Under the pieces are notes generated by a model. The model was given only the letters and a program-made list of their open reading frames with translations. It was not told the DNA's origin and did not search any database. Below, in pieces: positions 34,638 through 45,367 of a stretch of 64,000 nucleotides of DNA. The position numbers and the translations under genes are program-made. Every line of letters begins with the position of its first letter. Positions within the stretch are counted from its first letter, which is position 1. The stretch spans positions 310,001 to 374,000 of the forward strand of contig JAJNNY010000010.1 of NCBI GenBank assembly GCA_022453515.1. Reading direction: 5' to 3'. The stretch comes from Astrocystis sublimbata (Eukaryota; Ascomycota; Sordariomycetes; Xylariales; Xylariaceae).

Positions 34638-35696
34638 CTATGATTTAAGACTCCTCGGTCTTGTGCGGATGTGATCAGGGGAAGGTTTCTGTATGCGTCC
34701 TATCTCAGGACTCCTCCGTCGTGCTCGTAGCGACCCTGGACTACCTTCACGGACTCTGCGCTCTAATGGGGTATATTTCAATGGTGGTTGTATCGCTTTT
34801 GAAGGGCTGCTCGACCTTACTTGCGATAGATACGAACCTGTGGTGGTTTCGTGAGGTGTTGGTGTCGTGGATTCTTGCGCACTGTCCTCTATTTCACTAG
34901 TGGGCAGTGGTGCAGATGGGTTGATTGCTCTGTGAGTATCGCGATACTTGTCATCTTTGTGCTTCATGGGGTATTCCAACAGGTTTATGTCTGAAAGCTC
35001 AGACATTGGCGTCGTTGGCGACTCTGGGTCGTCCCATTGGGATGTTTCGTCGTCATACTCCACAGTGAGGGTGGTGGATAGCAGCAAAACATCCGACTCG
35101 GGCTCGGAGAACGAAAGCGTTCTGGCCGGGGTCGATGCGCTGGACGAATCCGAGCACATAGTCAGGGATCGAGGAGAAGGAGGAAGGTGACTTGCTGGAA
35201 TCATGTTCGTTGAGCCACTGCCATAGAATGACAAGGGTTCATGTGTCATGATAGGGGTAGGCTCATCTACCTCATCAAAGAAGGCATTGTGAGTAGAGTC
35301 TTGGGAGAAACTACTCCAATGGTAATCCTCGGGCAGGTAGGATGAGAAGTATCGGACGAGAGAGTCGAAGGAGCGGGTTCGAAAGAGCTGGATCGCATGC
35401 TGCCACTGGTCGGTACCGATGAGCTTGGGGTTGGCGATGATCTCGACGGAAGCCGACTGGAGACTCTCGTTGAGCTGATCGAGGCGGAACTGCTTTCGCT
35501 GCTCGAGCATGCGATGGAACTCGTCCGAGTCGACGGCCACCTTCGAAATCTCGCAGACGTCATGATGGAAGGCGTCAGGGTCCTGGATGGACAGGGTAAC
35601 GGTGTTGTACTGATCTTGAAGTTTGGTATAGAGGTCATCCCTCTTCATACCAAACTTCCATGCTTGCCAGGAACATCCGCCATCGGGTTCATCCAT
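34638..35696 (-). CDS. unrecognised fungal protein with helical N-terminus and disordered tail
   Basis: Called from the ATG at 35696, 352 residues. The first 130 residues look folded and alpha-helical (DDLYTKLQDQYNTVTLSIQ; DSDEFHRMLEQRKQFRL), continuing to an LFRTRSFDSLVRYFSSYL segment. The rest is Ser/Pro/Thr/Glu-rich and ends basic (RPRSLKS). No domain recognised. Two uncertainties: the frame stays open 5' of the ATG for at least 36 further codons, and an ATG at 36010 could be spliced in (donor at 35902, acceptor ending at 35817), giving 428 residues; and an optional 58-nt intron (34820-34763, donor GTAAGG) would swap the tail for a short different end. Confidence 0.6.
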   Translation of the reverse strand: MDEPDGGCSWQAWKFGMKRDDLYTKLQDQYNTVTLSIQDPDAFHHDVCEISKVAVDSDEFHRMLEQRKQFRLDQLNESLQSASVEIIANPKLIGTDQWQHAIQLFRTRSFDSLVRYFSSYLPEDYHWSSFSQDSTHNAFFDEVDEPTPIMTHEPLSFYGSGSTNMIPASHLPPSPRSLTMCSDSSSASTPARTLSFSEPESDVLLLSTTLTVEYDDETSQWDDPESPTTPMSELSDINLLEYPMKHKDDKYRDTHRAINPSAPLPTSEIEDSAQESTTPTPHETTTGSYLSQVRSSSPSKAIQPPLKYTPLERRVREGSPGSLRARRRSPEIGRIQKPSPDHIRTRPRSLKS

Positions 35697-38299
35697 TCTA
35701 CTATGTAGGGTAGGCGTGACGAAGTGGGCTTTCACGCAGAAAGGGCTTCGACCGTCCGTGGTGCTCGCTGTCGGTACTGGGGGTGCACTGGGCCTCAGGG
35801 GCACCGGGCTCGCGTCCTGTTGTTTACTGGATGTAGCTTCGATGCGCGCAGGGCGTTCGTTACTTAGGGTGGACGGTCGTGGTAGTTACGGCGGATTAAT
35901 ACAGCACGCGAGTCGCCCGGGGTGGGTTTCTGGCGTTGTTTGTAGGAGGCGGGTGGCCTTTGTTCTTTTCGGTTTCGTCTGGGTCTCGTGATTGTTGTTG
36001 CTTTTACCATTTAGACACTACTGGCAGCCATTTTGATCTTGATATTGAACTTTTGGTTATGATGATAGGAAAATCATTTATTTTAGGGGTTTAGGGTGTT
36101 TTTGGTTCAATCGAAGCCGGATCAGACGCGCAGGGCTGGTTTTTGTGCTGGTTGTGCTGATGATGGCTCGATTCTTCCAATGCTGGGAAAGTGAACAGCG
36201 GCGACGAGGTGGATGGGCAGAGGCGAGTATCCATATGTCGGGGGGATGGCCAGAGGCCCTGAGGCGTGCCAAGCCCGGCCCCCTCGTCAGGCAATTCCAT
36301 CTCGTTGTGTTGGCGTGTTTGATCACAAGTTGGTTTTCCCGGCTACACTCAGCGAGGCTAATCCCTTTTCATCGACTTTGTTGAACAACCTTAGCTTGAA
36401 CGAGCTTAGTCTCGTACGTAGTGCAGTATATATAGTGCCGGTATCGATTAGGCAGGACATGGACCGGAGTGGCGCTGCTACCCTCCCTTGCAAGGTGCAT
36501 CCAATCATTGGATCCCGTAGTGAGACAAAAGCGGGCTTACGGACCAGTCTGGAATGCTCGGCAGCCAATGGCACTGACGGAATGGCCCTGTCGCCCGCCA
36601 CCGGTACGCACATCATCAAGCAAGCCAGCCCTCGCCAGCCGAGCAGCTTCGCCAGGTGAGCGTCAGGCATTCGGCCAGGCAAGCCCAGCACCTGTTCTCG
36701 CCTGTGGAGGGTGGCAGTTCTACCACAGTTCGTGCCATCACATCATCATCCGCAACCATACATGATCAATCCCCAATCACATCCAACGCCTGGCCCGGGC
36801 GAAAGTCTCGAGAGTCTCACAGTTCTACGATGCCTCGTGTGCTAGCAAGCATCTTCGCATATACTCATGGCTTCCCTCTACTTACCCAATATGTCGAACA
36901 TTTGCAGATATCGTGAGAACATGTGCTTAATGGGCTTGAGCCTGCAACGGGTTGGTCTCAGTAGTCAACTGGAGTATCCAACCGTGTTATAGTTGCTGTT
37001 TTGCACCCGATGCATGCAAGACTGTTGAGGCAGTGCAACAAACAAGTAAGGGTTTTTGTTCCTTCGGCCTTCGGTGATCCAAGTGGCACCAGCCGACAAA
37101 CTCTGCTTGCTTCTTGTTGTTATGGCCTACCTTACATATCTCTGGGCTGAATGCCATCCAGAGTTGCAGGTTAGCGCCGTGGGTTTCGTCTGTGCTGCCC
37201 AGCCGAGCCAGCTATTATATGATTTGCACTCGTCGCATCGAGTCTGAGGGCTCGTGAGGATCTTCTTCGAGCTTCGAGGCAAGTCCTCGAGATGTTCGAT
37301 GACGTCGGCATTCCTAAAAACCAGAGCACCATCGTATCTCTCCGGCGGCGCCAGTGGTTATCGTTGGCCAAGAGGGCTTCTGGGCCACGAGGTGTTTAGC
37401 CAGGACTCAGGAGGATGCCGACCCGCTCACCTGAACCAGTCTGTCCAGTCAGCGTCAGCTTTTCTGACCTTAGAGGGACACACCTACACTATTCCAGCAC
37501 GTCTGCCTGCTGTTTCTTGTCGTGTGACGAAAATCCCAGACACATGTGGCGTAGCTTGAGCAGACAGACTAGTCTGCTTACACGAGCCGTGTTACCGTTA
37601 TTCAAAAACAGTCGACACTCGCCGCTTCGTTATCTCATTTCGACAATCCAATTCCTTAGACAGATAGGCAGCTCTGATATCTCATTCAGACGACCGAAAT
37701 GTCCAGCGCTGAGGATGGAGGATCCGACAAGATCAGTGTGCTCAGGTAGGTGTCGTAGGGTTCGGTAGCATAGCCCAGTCCTCATGAGGCAACTCAGGCG
37801 ATGCTCCAGACTGACTAATAAGCCGCGCCCAGTGGGACCTCTATTTATACTTGCATTGCCCATTGCCCATTGCCCAGCAGGCCATTTGAAGCAGAGACAG
37901 GGAAACGGCCAAGCAGAGCCAGTTGCGGGATCAGCCGCACAACACCCATCTCACGCCCTTTCTGTTTCCGCGCTTCTGACCCCTTCGATGACTCTCTCTG
38001 CCGGCCCTCGAGCCCACCGAGGACACTGCTGAAGGTCTCAAGGGCAGCTCATCTGATAGTAACATCTCCGCCTGGTCATTCCTGCTGTACTATAGCCCTC
38101 GGAACTGATTAAGTTGATCAATCTGTCAAATCCCCCCGAAAGTCTTCGGGTGTGAGTTTCGCTCTTTTAAATCTTATCAAAGTTTATCTTTTCTTGTCGA
38201 AAACCAGTTTTTATATGGCCTGATCGTCTTGCTGTTCCATAAAGCTACTGTCATCTATGTCACATATACCTCTTGCACACCCCTACACTCCGCTGCGCC
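35697..38299. other. intergenic, 2.6 kb
   Basis: Divergent region between the unrecognised minus-strand gene (whose 5' exon may lie at 35903-36010) and the kinase gene. A CATTGCC unit is repeated three times at 37854-37874. Long shadow frames (36213-36691, 37415-37768) carry no domain. Confidence 0.45.
37854..37874 (+). repeat. 7-bp tandem repeat CATTGCC x3
   Basis: Three exact direct copies of CATTGCC in the kinase promoter region. Confidence 0.9.
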
Positions 38300-40144
38300 A
38301 TGGCTGCTGAGGTTTACCCTTCCGAGGAGAAAACGGAACCGTTTACCCCCGAAGAGCTCCAATTACGATTGGGCAAAAGCATCAAGGTCGATGATCTCGT
38401 CGATGCTCATCTTGACCATGTCCCTTTAGACCAGTTGGTGATCGACGAGGACCACCATAAGAAAGGCCTGCGTATACTGGTGCGGCCGCTGACGAGAAGT
38501 CGCTCTGTTAGCCCCGGCAATGACAATTGTCAGTGGCTTGCGTTGCGGGCAGTGGTGGGCAACTCCAACCAACCGAAATCCAAGGTCCTAGCTGTGACCC
38601 AAACCTCAAAGGATATCAACTTCTCTATCAGGATTCCCCAGGCCGAGGGCGAAGATCGCCCCCCACTATGGTGTGAACTTTACTATGACCCCGGTAGTGA
38701 TAGCTTAATCTTGTGGAACAAGTCGGATATCCCTATCATTCTCACCAGGGTAACCATCTCGGACCGCACCGGTGCTACCTTCAACCAGGAGATACTACCG
38801 GGTGCCACCCGAGAAGTGTCGCCGGGTTCATGGAGGATCAGTGTTGGCATTCCCGTTCTAGACTTTCGAATCTTAGAAAAACAACCTGCCACCCTACACG
38901 TCCCTTCAGACAGCTTCGAGTCATCGCCCTCCCGTAGCCAAGACGTTCGCAGTTCGCTGGGCAAAAGATCCTTCTCAGATGATTTCACAGATGATAACGA
39001 AAGACTCGAGAAGAAGCTTCGCGCCGATGACCCCAGCCAAGATAAGGACGGCGTCATTATCTTTCTGGGGCCGAAAGACGAGCGTCTGGTTTTCCCGTTG
39101 CCCAATGCAGCCAAAACTAAGGAGATTGCCATTCCCAATGGCCACGCACTCCTCGAGGTGCAGAAGGACGAGACAGTCGCGATTCCCGGCAGCGGCGGCG
39201 GCGAGCTTGACGAATACCAGTTGACGAAACGCGATCAGATCGCCACCACAGGGGCTTCGTCCGTGTTCACAGCAGAGCACTCCCAGGTTGCCGACGGTGT
39301 TATTACCGTGAAAGTCCTCAAAACTCAGGTACCTCATGCAGACACCCGTCCTCCCGATGTCACGCATCGCAACGTTATACGCCAAGCCGATGTTTGGCTG
39401 CGCGAATATCAAAGCCAAGAAGACCTCAAGCACGAGTCCATCGTCAAGCTATACGGCGGCGATGCGCGCTACTTGTCGCTTTATATGGAACACGTCGACG
39501 GGAAGGACCTAGCCGCTCGCAATGTATGGCGTGACACTACAACAGACAAGTTCGTCGGCGGTCGCACCGACGCCCTACGCATCCTCAAGGACATTGCGGG
39601 GGCTTTGCACTATATCCACCAGAAGAAGCGCATCCATAACGATATCAAGCCTGCCAATATTCTGTACTCTAGAGAAAGGGGGGCCGTTCTTTGCGACTTC
39701 GGCCTGTCAACTCGTACTGTCGACCCTGCTACTAATGGCGGCACGCCATACTATGTGCCTCCAGAATTTATTGGACAGAAACTGCGTGGCCCAGCCTCGG
39801 ACGTCTTCGCTCTCGGTGTCACCATGCTATACGTGCTACGCAAGATCAGTTTCCCCGACGCACGTGGAGTTCGAGGCCATCCCAAGCAACTATACTGGAT
39901 GATCGCGGATCTCAATCGCAAGCACGCGCACGCGCACGCTTCAAATCGCACAACCCCCTCTGCTGTCTCCCAGATGCAGCAATGGCTGAGCGAGGTCAAC
40001 GAAGCTAAAGGTCATTTGAACACCCGCGACAAGATCGAGTTTCTCGTATTGCAGATGTTGACACCGAACCCACACCAGCGCATCACCATGGCCAAGGTCA
40101 TGAGCGAACTGCATACAGATAAAGACAAAGCCCCCTCGAAATGA
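38300..40144 (+). CDS. serine/threonine protein kinase with HND catalytic loop
   Basis: Single exon, 614 residues from the ATG at 38300 (GCGCCATGGC). The C-terminal half (about 310-600) is a protein kinase domain: degenerate glycine loop (IATTGASSVF), catalytic Lys338 in VITVKVLK, catalytic loop His446-Asn447-Asp448 in RIHNDIKPANILY, Asp466 in DFG, then a PPEF in place of the usual APE. The Asp and both metal/Lys residues are present, so activity is likely; the Arg of HRD is Asn, so activation-loop phosphorylation control is probably absent. The N-terminal 230 residues hold a beta-rich region (SWRISVGIPVLDFRIL) of unknown type; about 225-250 has a basic KR...KK stretch that could be a nuclear signal. 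Substrate unknown. Confidence 0.85.
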   Translation: MAAEVYPSEEKTEPFTPEELQLRLGKSIKVDDLVDAHLDHVPLDQLVIDEDHHKKGLRILVRPLTRSRSVSPGNDNCQWLALRAVVGNSNQPKSKVLAVTQTSKDINFSIRIPQAEGEDRPPLWCELYYDPGSDSLILWNKSDIPIILTRVTISDRTGATFNQEILPGATREVSPGSWRISVGIPVLDFRILEKQPATLHVPSDSFESSPSRSQDVRSSLGKRSFSDDFTDDNERLEKKLRADDPSQDKDGVIIFLGPKDERLVFPLPNAAKTKEIAIPNGHALLEVQKDETVAIPGSGGGELDEYQLTKRDQIATTGASSVFTAEHSQVADGVITVKVLKTQVPHADTRPPDVTHRNVIRQADVWLREYQSQEDLKHESIVKLYGGDARYLSLYMEHVDGKDLAARNVWRDTTTDKFVGGRTDALRILKDIAGALHYIHQKKRIHNDIKPANILYSRERGAVLCDFGLSTRTVDPATNGGTPYYVPPEFIGQKLRGPASDVFALGVTMLYVLRKISFPDARGVRGHPKQLYWMIADLNRKHAHAHASNRTTPSAVSQMQQWLSEVNEAKGHLNTRDKIEFLVLQMLTPNPHQRITMAKVMSELHTDKDKAPSK

Positions 40145-40654
40145 CTATCGATCTCTCGTCAATTGAAATCAAATTTACAACACCTAGGCGTGAAGAAAAA
40201 GGTGTGAGACGTGAAATCCATCATGCATAATCATCAAACGACTCAACATGAGCATGGATACAAGCAGCCACGATGAGCGGAGTAAACTCATCAGCTGAAT
40301 ATTTGCTATTAAATTGTTGTCTACATAAGAGATATCCCCAGCGCTTGTCCTTTTTGCATATCAATTTCATGCGCGCCTTACGATCCGGTAAACAGGTTGC
40401 GCAAGCGATTTACACCATCACACATGGTACACTCAATTGCCCTCAATTCTCCAGTCACACTACTAACTACGATGCATAGTATAATGTCCAATTAAGCGAC
40501 GTCAAGCTGTACGGTAGCACCTGATATTGTATTATAGTGGCTTAATCTCCAGAAGCTGCTCCTTCGAGAGCCGCTCCCACACCATTTGGGTATCAAATTT
40601 ATAGCACGCCAGGCATCATGCCACTCCCTATGATAGTTCCCTCTCCATCGCCAT
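40145..40654. other. intergenic, 0.5 kb between convergent genes
   Basis: Holds the 3' ends of the kinase and BIM1-like genes. Nothing else seen. Confidence 0.5.
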
Positions 40655-41454
40655 TTATAGAGCGAAGAGAACGGCAGCACCCAACAGGATGGCGGGAACA
40701 CCTCCAAGCACCATCGCGGACGCGCCACTGTCGGTAGGCGTAGGAGTCGCGCTCGGGTCGGTGGTCGAGGCTTGGCTCACGACAACTGCCGACACGCCGG
40801 TGGTGTTCGTGCAGGCGTCACCCGAGAGAGCCTTCGCGGAGGACCTGAAAGTAATATCGGCGCACTATTCCCACGATACACGTTAATAATCCATCGCTTT
40901 CGCTTTTTTCTGACAGGGCAATGGGTGGCGGCAACTACTCACGTTGTACAAGGCGTTTCCGGCGTCGCCACTCGTGACAACCTGCAGAGAGGCCTTCAGG
41001 CCGTCTTTGATCTCGGCATCGCTGGGCAGCTGGAGGGTGGGAATGCAGAAAGTGCCCTTGCCGGTGACGTTGACCAGCTCCGGGGTGAGGGAGATGTTGA
41101 AGTTGGTCGCGTTCTCGCCCAGGCCGAGGTTGACGTACAAGTACGTCCAGGGGTGGTGGAGCTCGACGGCCAGTGAGCCGCCCTCCAGCGGCCAGTCGGT
41201 GCTGTTACCGGCGCCGTAGGATACACCGCCGCCTGTTGGCTGTGTTAGCTCGCTTTGTACTCGTCGAGATCATGGGTAGAGACAGTTCCTGTCTGAATAT
41301 AGAATGAGAAATTTAAACACGTACAAGGCCAGTTCCATTGACTGTAGGTGGTGTTCTCGGCCAGTGTATCGCCTCGCCACTCGGGGTAGTCGACCTTGAA
41401 ATGCGCTGATACTAAGCCGGCACCGGCGAGTAGGGAGAAGACGGCGGAACGCAT
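40655..41454 (-). CDS. X325/BIM1-like copper-binding GPI-anchored protein
   Basis: Three exons: 41454-41325, 41232-40943, 40864-40655; product 209 residues. A signal peptide (MRSAVFSLLAGAGLVSA) is followed by His18, which becomes the first residue of the mature protein, as in LPMO-like X325 (copper acquisition factor BIM1-like) proteins, where this His binds copper. Next come HFKVDYPEWRGDTL and four cysteines in the mature part. A second copper ligand is a His at 69 or 70 (VELHHPWTYLY). The C-terminus is Ser/Thr-rich with an Asp-Ser-Gly-Ala site and a hydrophobic end (ILLGAAVLFAL), the pattern of a GPI anchor. Members bind copper at the cell surface; Cryptococcus Bim1 aids copper uptake. Oxidase activity is not shown for this family. 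Confidence 0.88.
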
Positions 41455-43351
41455 GTTGGCGGCGAGCTGGTCCTGTGATGGGGATAGTCGGCTGCGTCGG
41501 GACGAGGATGGAAGGATGGAGGTCTTGGACTATCTATGTATGACAGACGACAAAAAACCACAGCTACGAGCAAAAGAATCGAGACTGTTGGTGAGCGCGC
41601 GCTGCTTGATTTATAGGAGCGCCCGCATCATCAGTATGTCAGTCGTTCGACAGCCTCCAGGTGGGCGAGGTGGGCAGCTGCACGGGCAACGACCAACATG
41701 ATTGGATCCACGGGAGCTAGGATGTCCGGCCTTGTCTGTGCAGTCGCGCAAGTCTTGAAAATAGGATGCATTTTTTTAGTAGCATGAACCGAGTCTACCA
41801 GGTTCCCGGGTTAACATTGCCAACGCCAACGCCAAACGCCGCAAGCCGCAAGGCAAGCCGTCACACGCGTGAACTCGCCATCCAGAATGAGGGGGACGGC
41901 TGAGGACTAGGCCAGGCCTACAGCTAATCATTACAAGCTACGACAACCTAGGAAGCTATCTCCAGCTGCCTTATTATAAGCCATGCCTTACAGGCAAGGC
42001 TTCTGAGCAGGTTGAGCAAGTTTCCGGCCAATGACACGCCAGCCGCGCTACAGATCTGGCAATGGGCGGCCGGCCAGACCCCTCCCATCCCTCGCCATCG
42101 CCGCCTGGCTGGGGCTGCCCGCGGAGGGCTGGCAGGCCGCTAGAGGGCGTCGTCGCGCTTGGCGATGGGGTCCGCTCCTGTTAACTGTTGACCTACGGGC
42201 GGCGTGCAGTAGAATAACTTGCTCAAATGCACGCAGACACCTCTGGATCGGTCGAGCTCACGTTTTTGTGCAGTATGCTACCACTCAGACCCCTGGACCC
42301 CTGGTCTTTGTTTTCTCTGTAAGATGCGGAGAAGCATGGGACGGCAACGAAATGTCTTGATGATTGATTCAATCATCATTGCACAATCGAGACGTGAAGC
42401 AGCCTCGTTTCCTAGAGACAAATAGAGAAATTAAGGCTATGATGATCGTAACTCAAAAGCGCCGTCATAACAACTTTAGGTAACCTGTCGCCTGTTATGG
42501 TATCTAATACTGTAGGTAGGTAGGTACTTACCTAGCTTATATTTCTGATAGAGCCAATTACCCCGATATGCATTGCCAAGACAACACTATTGAGGACATC
42601 ATTCATCAATGCATGAAATGGACTACCAACAATTTCCAAGATGTGTCTATCTGCTATATTTTCATCGGCTTATCACCATGTGACATGGATTATGCTTTTA
42701 AACATGGCGACGCTATAATTTCCATCTCCGCGTTTATCGGGGATAGGTGAGACTATTTCACTCATGATGCTGGCAGGCTCGGTGGACTGCAGAAATATCA
42801 GTCATGCGGCACAGCCTCAACAACGTGAACCAACATCTCATGATTACATGGTAGCATTAATGTAGGAATACTATCATGGCCCTATCTCGAGTTTTGTATT
42901 TTGTTGGAACTTATCTCTTGACAATCGTATGTTTGCAGCCAGGACGCCTTAATCAAAACAACCCAATTGCAGGTTAGAGTAACTGAGATTGTGCTACTAA
43001 CAACGGGAAAGTAAAAAGTGTGTTGAAATCGCCACAGGATTCCTATCATATCAGTTTAATGTAACTGAAATCATGTACAGGTCCCTACTCGTACATGAAT
43101 GATGCTGATTGAGAAACAGACATGAAGCATCTATTATCACATTTGCCAGTCTGACTTTCGTGTGATGGCTCACAGTAAGTTATATCAGTGGTTATTGAGC
43201 ATACGAGGCCACATTAGGCCAACCTCGTGTTGTTCTGATTGGCACAGACAATCAACATACAACCTCACATGACCCGTTCACGGCCGCACCCTCCGTGCAA
43301 ATCGTCGTCTTGACAGTACACAGGGCGCAACGAGGGTCTTCCGTCCCCACT

Positions 43352-43375
43352 CCCCCCCCCCCCCCCCAAAAAAAA
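43352..43375 (+). repeat. C16-A8 homopolymer
   Basis: Sixteen C followed by eight A. May also be an assembly-prone site. Confidence 0.9.
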
Positions 43376-44783
43376 TGAGACTTAAAGTTCACCTTCGCCT
43401 TCTCTGGACACGAACTGATATCAAAAACCCTGCTGACCTGATAGGGACATAAATCACAGATGCACCAAAGATATTCACATACAGCTTCATGAACAGACCA
43501 TATGATCACTCATTAAAAACTATCCAATTCTTCAGTGATTCAACGTGGTGTTCCTAGTGACAATATCTCACTACCTCGGGGAATTCCCCCTTGGTGGTCG
43601 TCCAACTTCCAACGCAATTCAGAATTTAATTCCTTTCGGTACGATGGAAACATATTAAACCCGTGTGGTACACCGCTGTGACATCTAAGCTTACATAGCA
43701 GTGGCAATTTCAAGGCATCTACACAACGTGGACATCAGTTCATTGTGTTTAATGTCTCACATCTTGTATAGAAATAACGTGACATGGAAGGTATGTGTGA
43801 TAGGGAACGCTATACATAAGCAAATTGAGATAGAATATAAAGGACTCCGCAAGACGGGGTTGATAGGGCTGAAAATAAGCAACGACGGGTATCGAGGTCT
43901 CATTCAGAGCTAATGTCATATCACCCCATCTTTCTAATGTAGCAACAGTTAGCGAATTGCAAGTATGCAATTGGAAAAAATACTTGCGAGCTATACCTGG
44001 ATGCAGTAAGACCTTACCTGTCACGATGTTGGCTTCGCTGGAGTCATTATCAATTGTGACCGCCATATCAAGATGCATCATCGGCGATGTTACGTAAAGT
44101 CAGCTTCATAGGACCTAAGCCTTAATGAATGTAATAGCCTATGGTAAATATCGCAATACGACCTCAGGCAGCGTTTCATGCGTGCATTACGTGATCTAGA
44201 AATAGTAAATGTATCACCAGCCGGATGTGCGTTGCTTGTTGTGCACAGTACTCGTATAGATTTGAACCACTCGTGGCATAATATTGTCAGCTGATTGAAC
44301 ACTACTCCTACGAGAACAGGATTCGCATAGTCAAGTACACTAAGAAGTTGTCTCTGGGCTAGAACTCTACTTGTACCTTATAGAAATTTTGAATAGATGC
44401 ACGAGAATCTCATCAAGCTAATTGTATAACGGCAAGTTTCCGTAGTTGCTGAATCAACACTTCGCATTGTGACCTCGTCGAGGTATACTTACCTAGATAT
44501 ACATGGAACGAGTTAACTATTTTGTCAGCACCTCATTTGTCTCTAGTACAGTTGAGAAGCTAAGATGTGAGTAACAACAGCAAATCATCGTGAGGTATGC
44601 AAATTGCATACCATGCTGACAATCGTTTTGTTCTCAATAATACGGCGGGCTTGGCTGCTGATACATCCTTATTACGAAGTCAAGATCGCTAGGGCGGACG
44701 GTGATAGGTTGTTTCTTTACGAAGTAAAAGCTATGATTGCTAGTTGTTTGTCATGGTCAAAGAGAAGGGGCAGAATCAGAATG

Positions 44784-44790
44784 TATAAAA
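44784..44790 (+). promoter_or_regulatory. TATA box of the secreted-protein gene
   Basis: TATAAAA 121 bp before the start codon at 44911, in an otherwise feature-poor region; the gene begins with a GCCACC-ATG Kozak context. Confidence 0.5.
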
Positions 44791-44910
44791 GGGGATGAAC
44801 CGACCGTATGAGCTTGGAAATATGAACAATCACATTTCTACATCTCTAGACCTCATTCACATATTCCCAACCGGACTTCTTAACAGCACGTCAATATCCT
44901 TTTAGCCACC

Positions 44911-45367
44911 ATGCAATTCTCACAAATTTTTGTTGCCTTAGTAGCCGCCGTTGCCCAGGCCCAGCCCCTCGAGTCGGCCCATCAGGTTGATGAAGCCGAG
45001 CTCGCGCAGCTTGCGAAGCGATCCGACGCTTCTTTCACTACTTATACTGACCGAGGTAAGACAAATAAAAGTCTCACGAGGTTTTCATGGTCATGCCCAC
45101 AGGAACAGCTAATCCGAAATCTGGTCAGGGTGCTCCGGCACTGGCGAGCCTCACTCACCCACTGGCAACGGAGCGAAGGACAACTTCGCTGGTACTCGCA
45201 AAAGCCTTAGACTCTCCAGTATCACACCGGGATTCCACCTCACCCTGTACTCGGCAAAGAATCAGGCTGGCATCAAGGACCCGCGTCTGAATAGCGGCAA
45301 TGTTGGCCAGTGCTGGGATGCTGGAAGTGCCAATTGGCTTAGTTGGGGTCTATTCAACGACAACTAG
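44911..45367 (+). CDS. small secreted protein with Kex2 site
   Basis: Two exons, 44911-45055 and 45129-45367, intron 45056-45128; product 127 residues. The intron uses GTAAGA and, near the end, GCTAATC followed by GGTCAG; the first CCCACAG acceptor (ends 45102) shifts the frame, so the later one is chosen. Residues 1-17 form a signal peptide; a LAKR site at about 33-36 (numbered from Met) fits Kex2 cleavage. The mature part has two cysteines (one possible disulfide), many Gly, Asn and Ser, and WLSWGLFNDN at the end. No domain recognised. Candidate effector or surface protein; this is inference from size, signal peptide and isolation. Confidence 0.72.

Larger units (their letters stand above)
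41455..44910. other. gene desert, 3.5 kb
   Basis: No supported gene. It includes GCCAAC-type short repeats (41818-41850), a TAGGTAGGTAGGTACTTACCTAGC palindromic cluster near 42515-42535, and a C16 then A8 homopolymer pair at 43352-43375. Frames inside it lack domains and ATG support. Confidence 0.5.
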
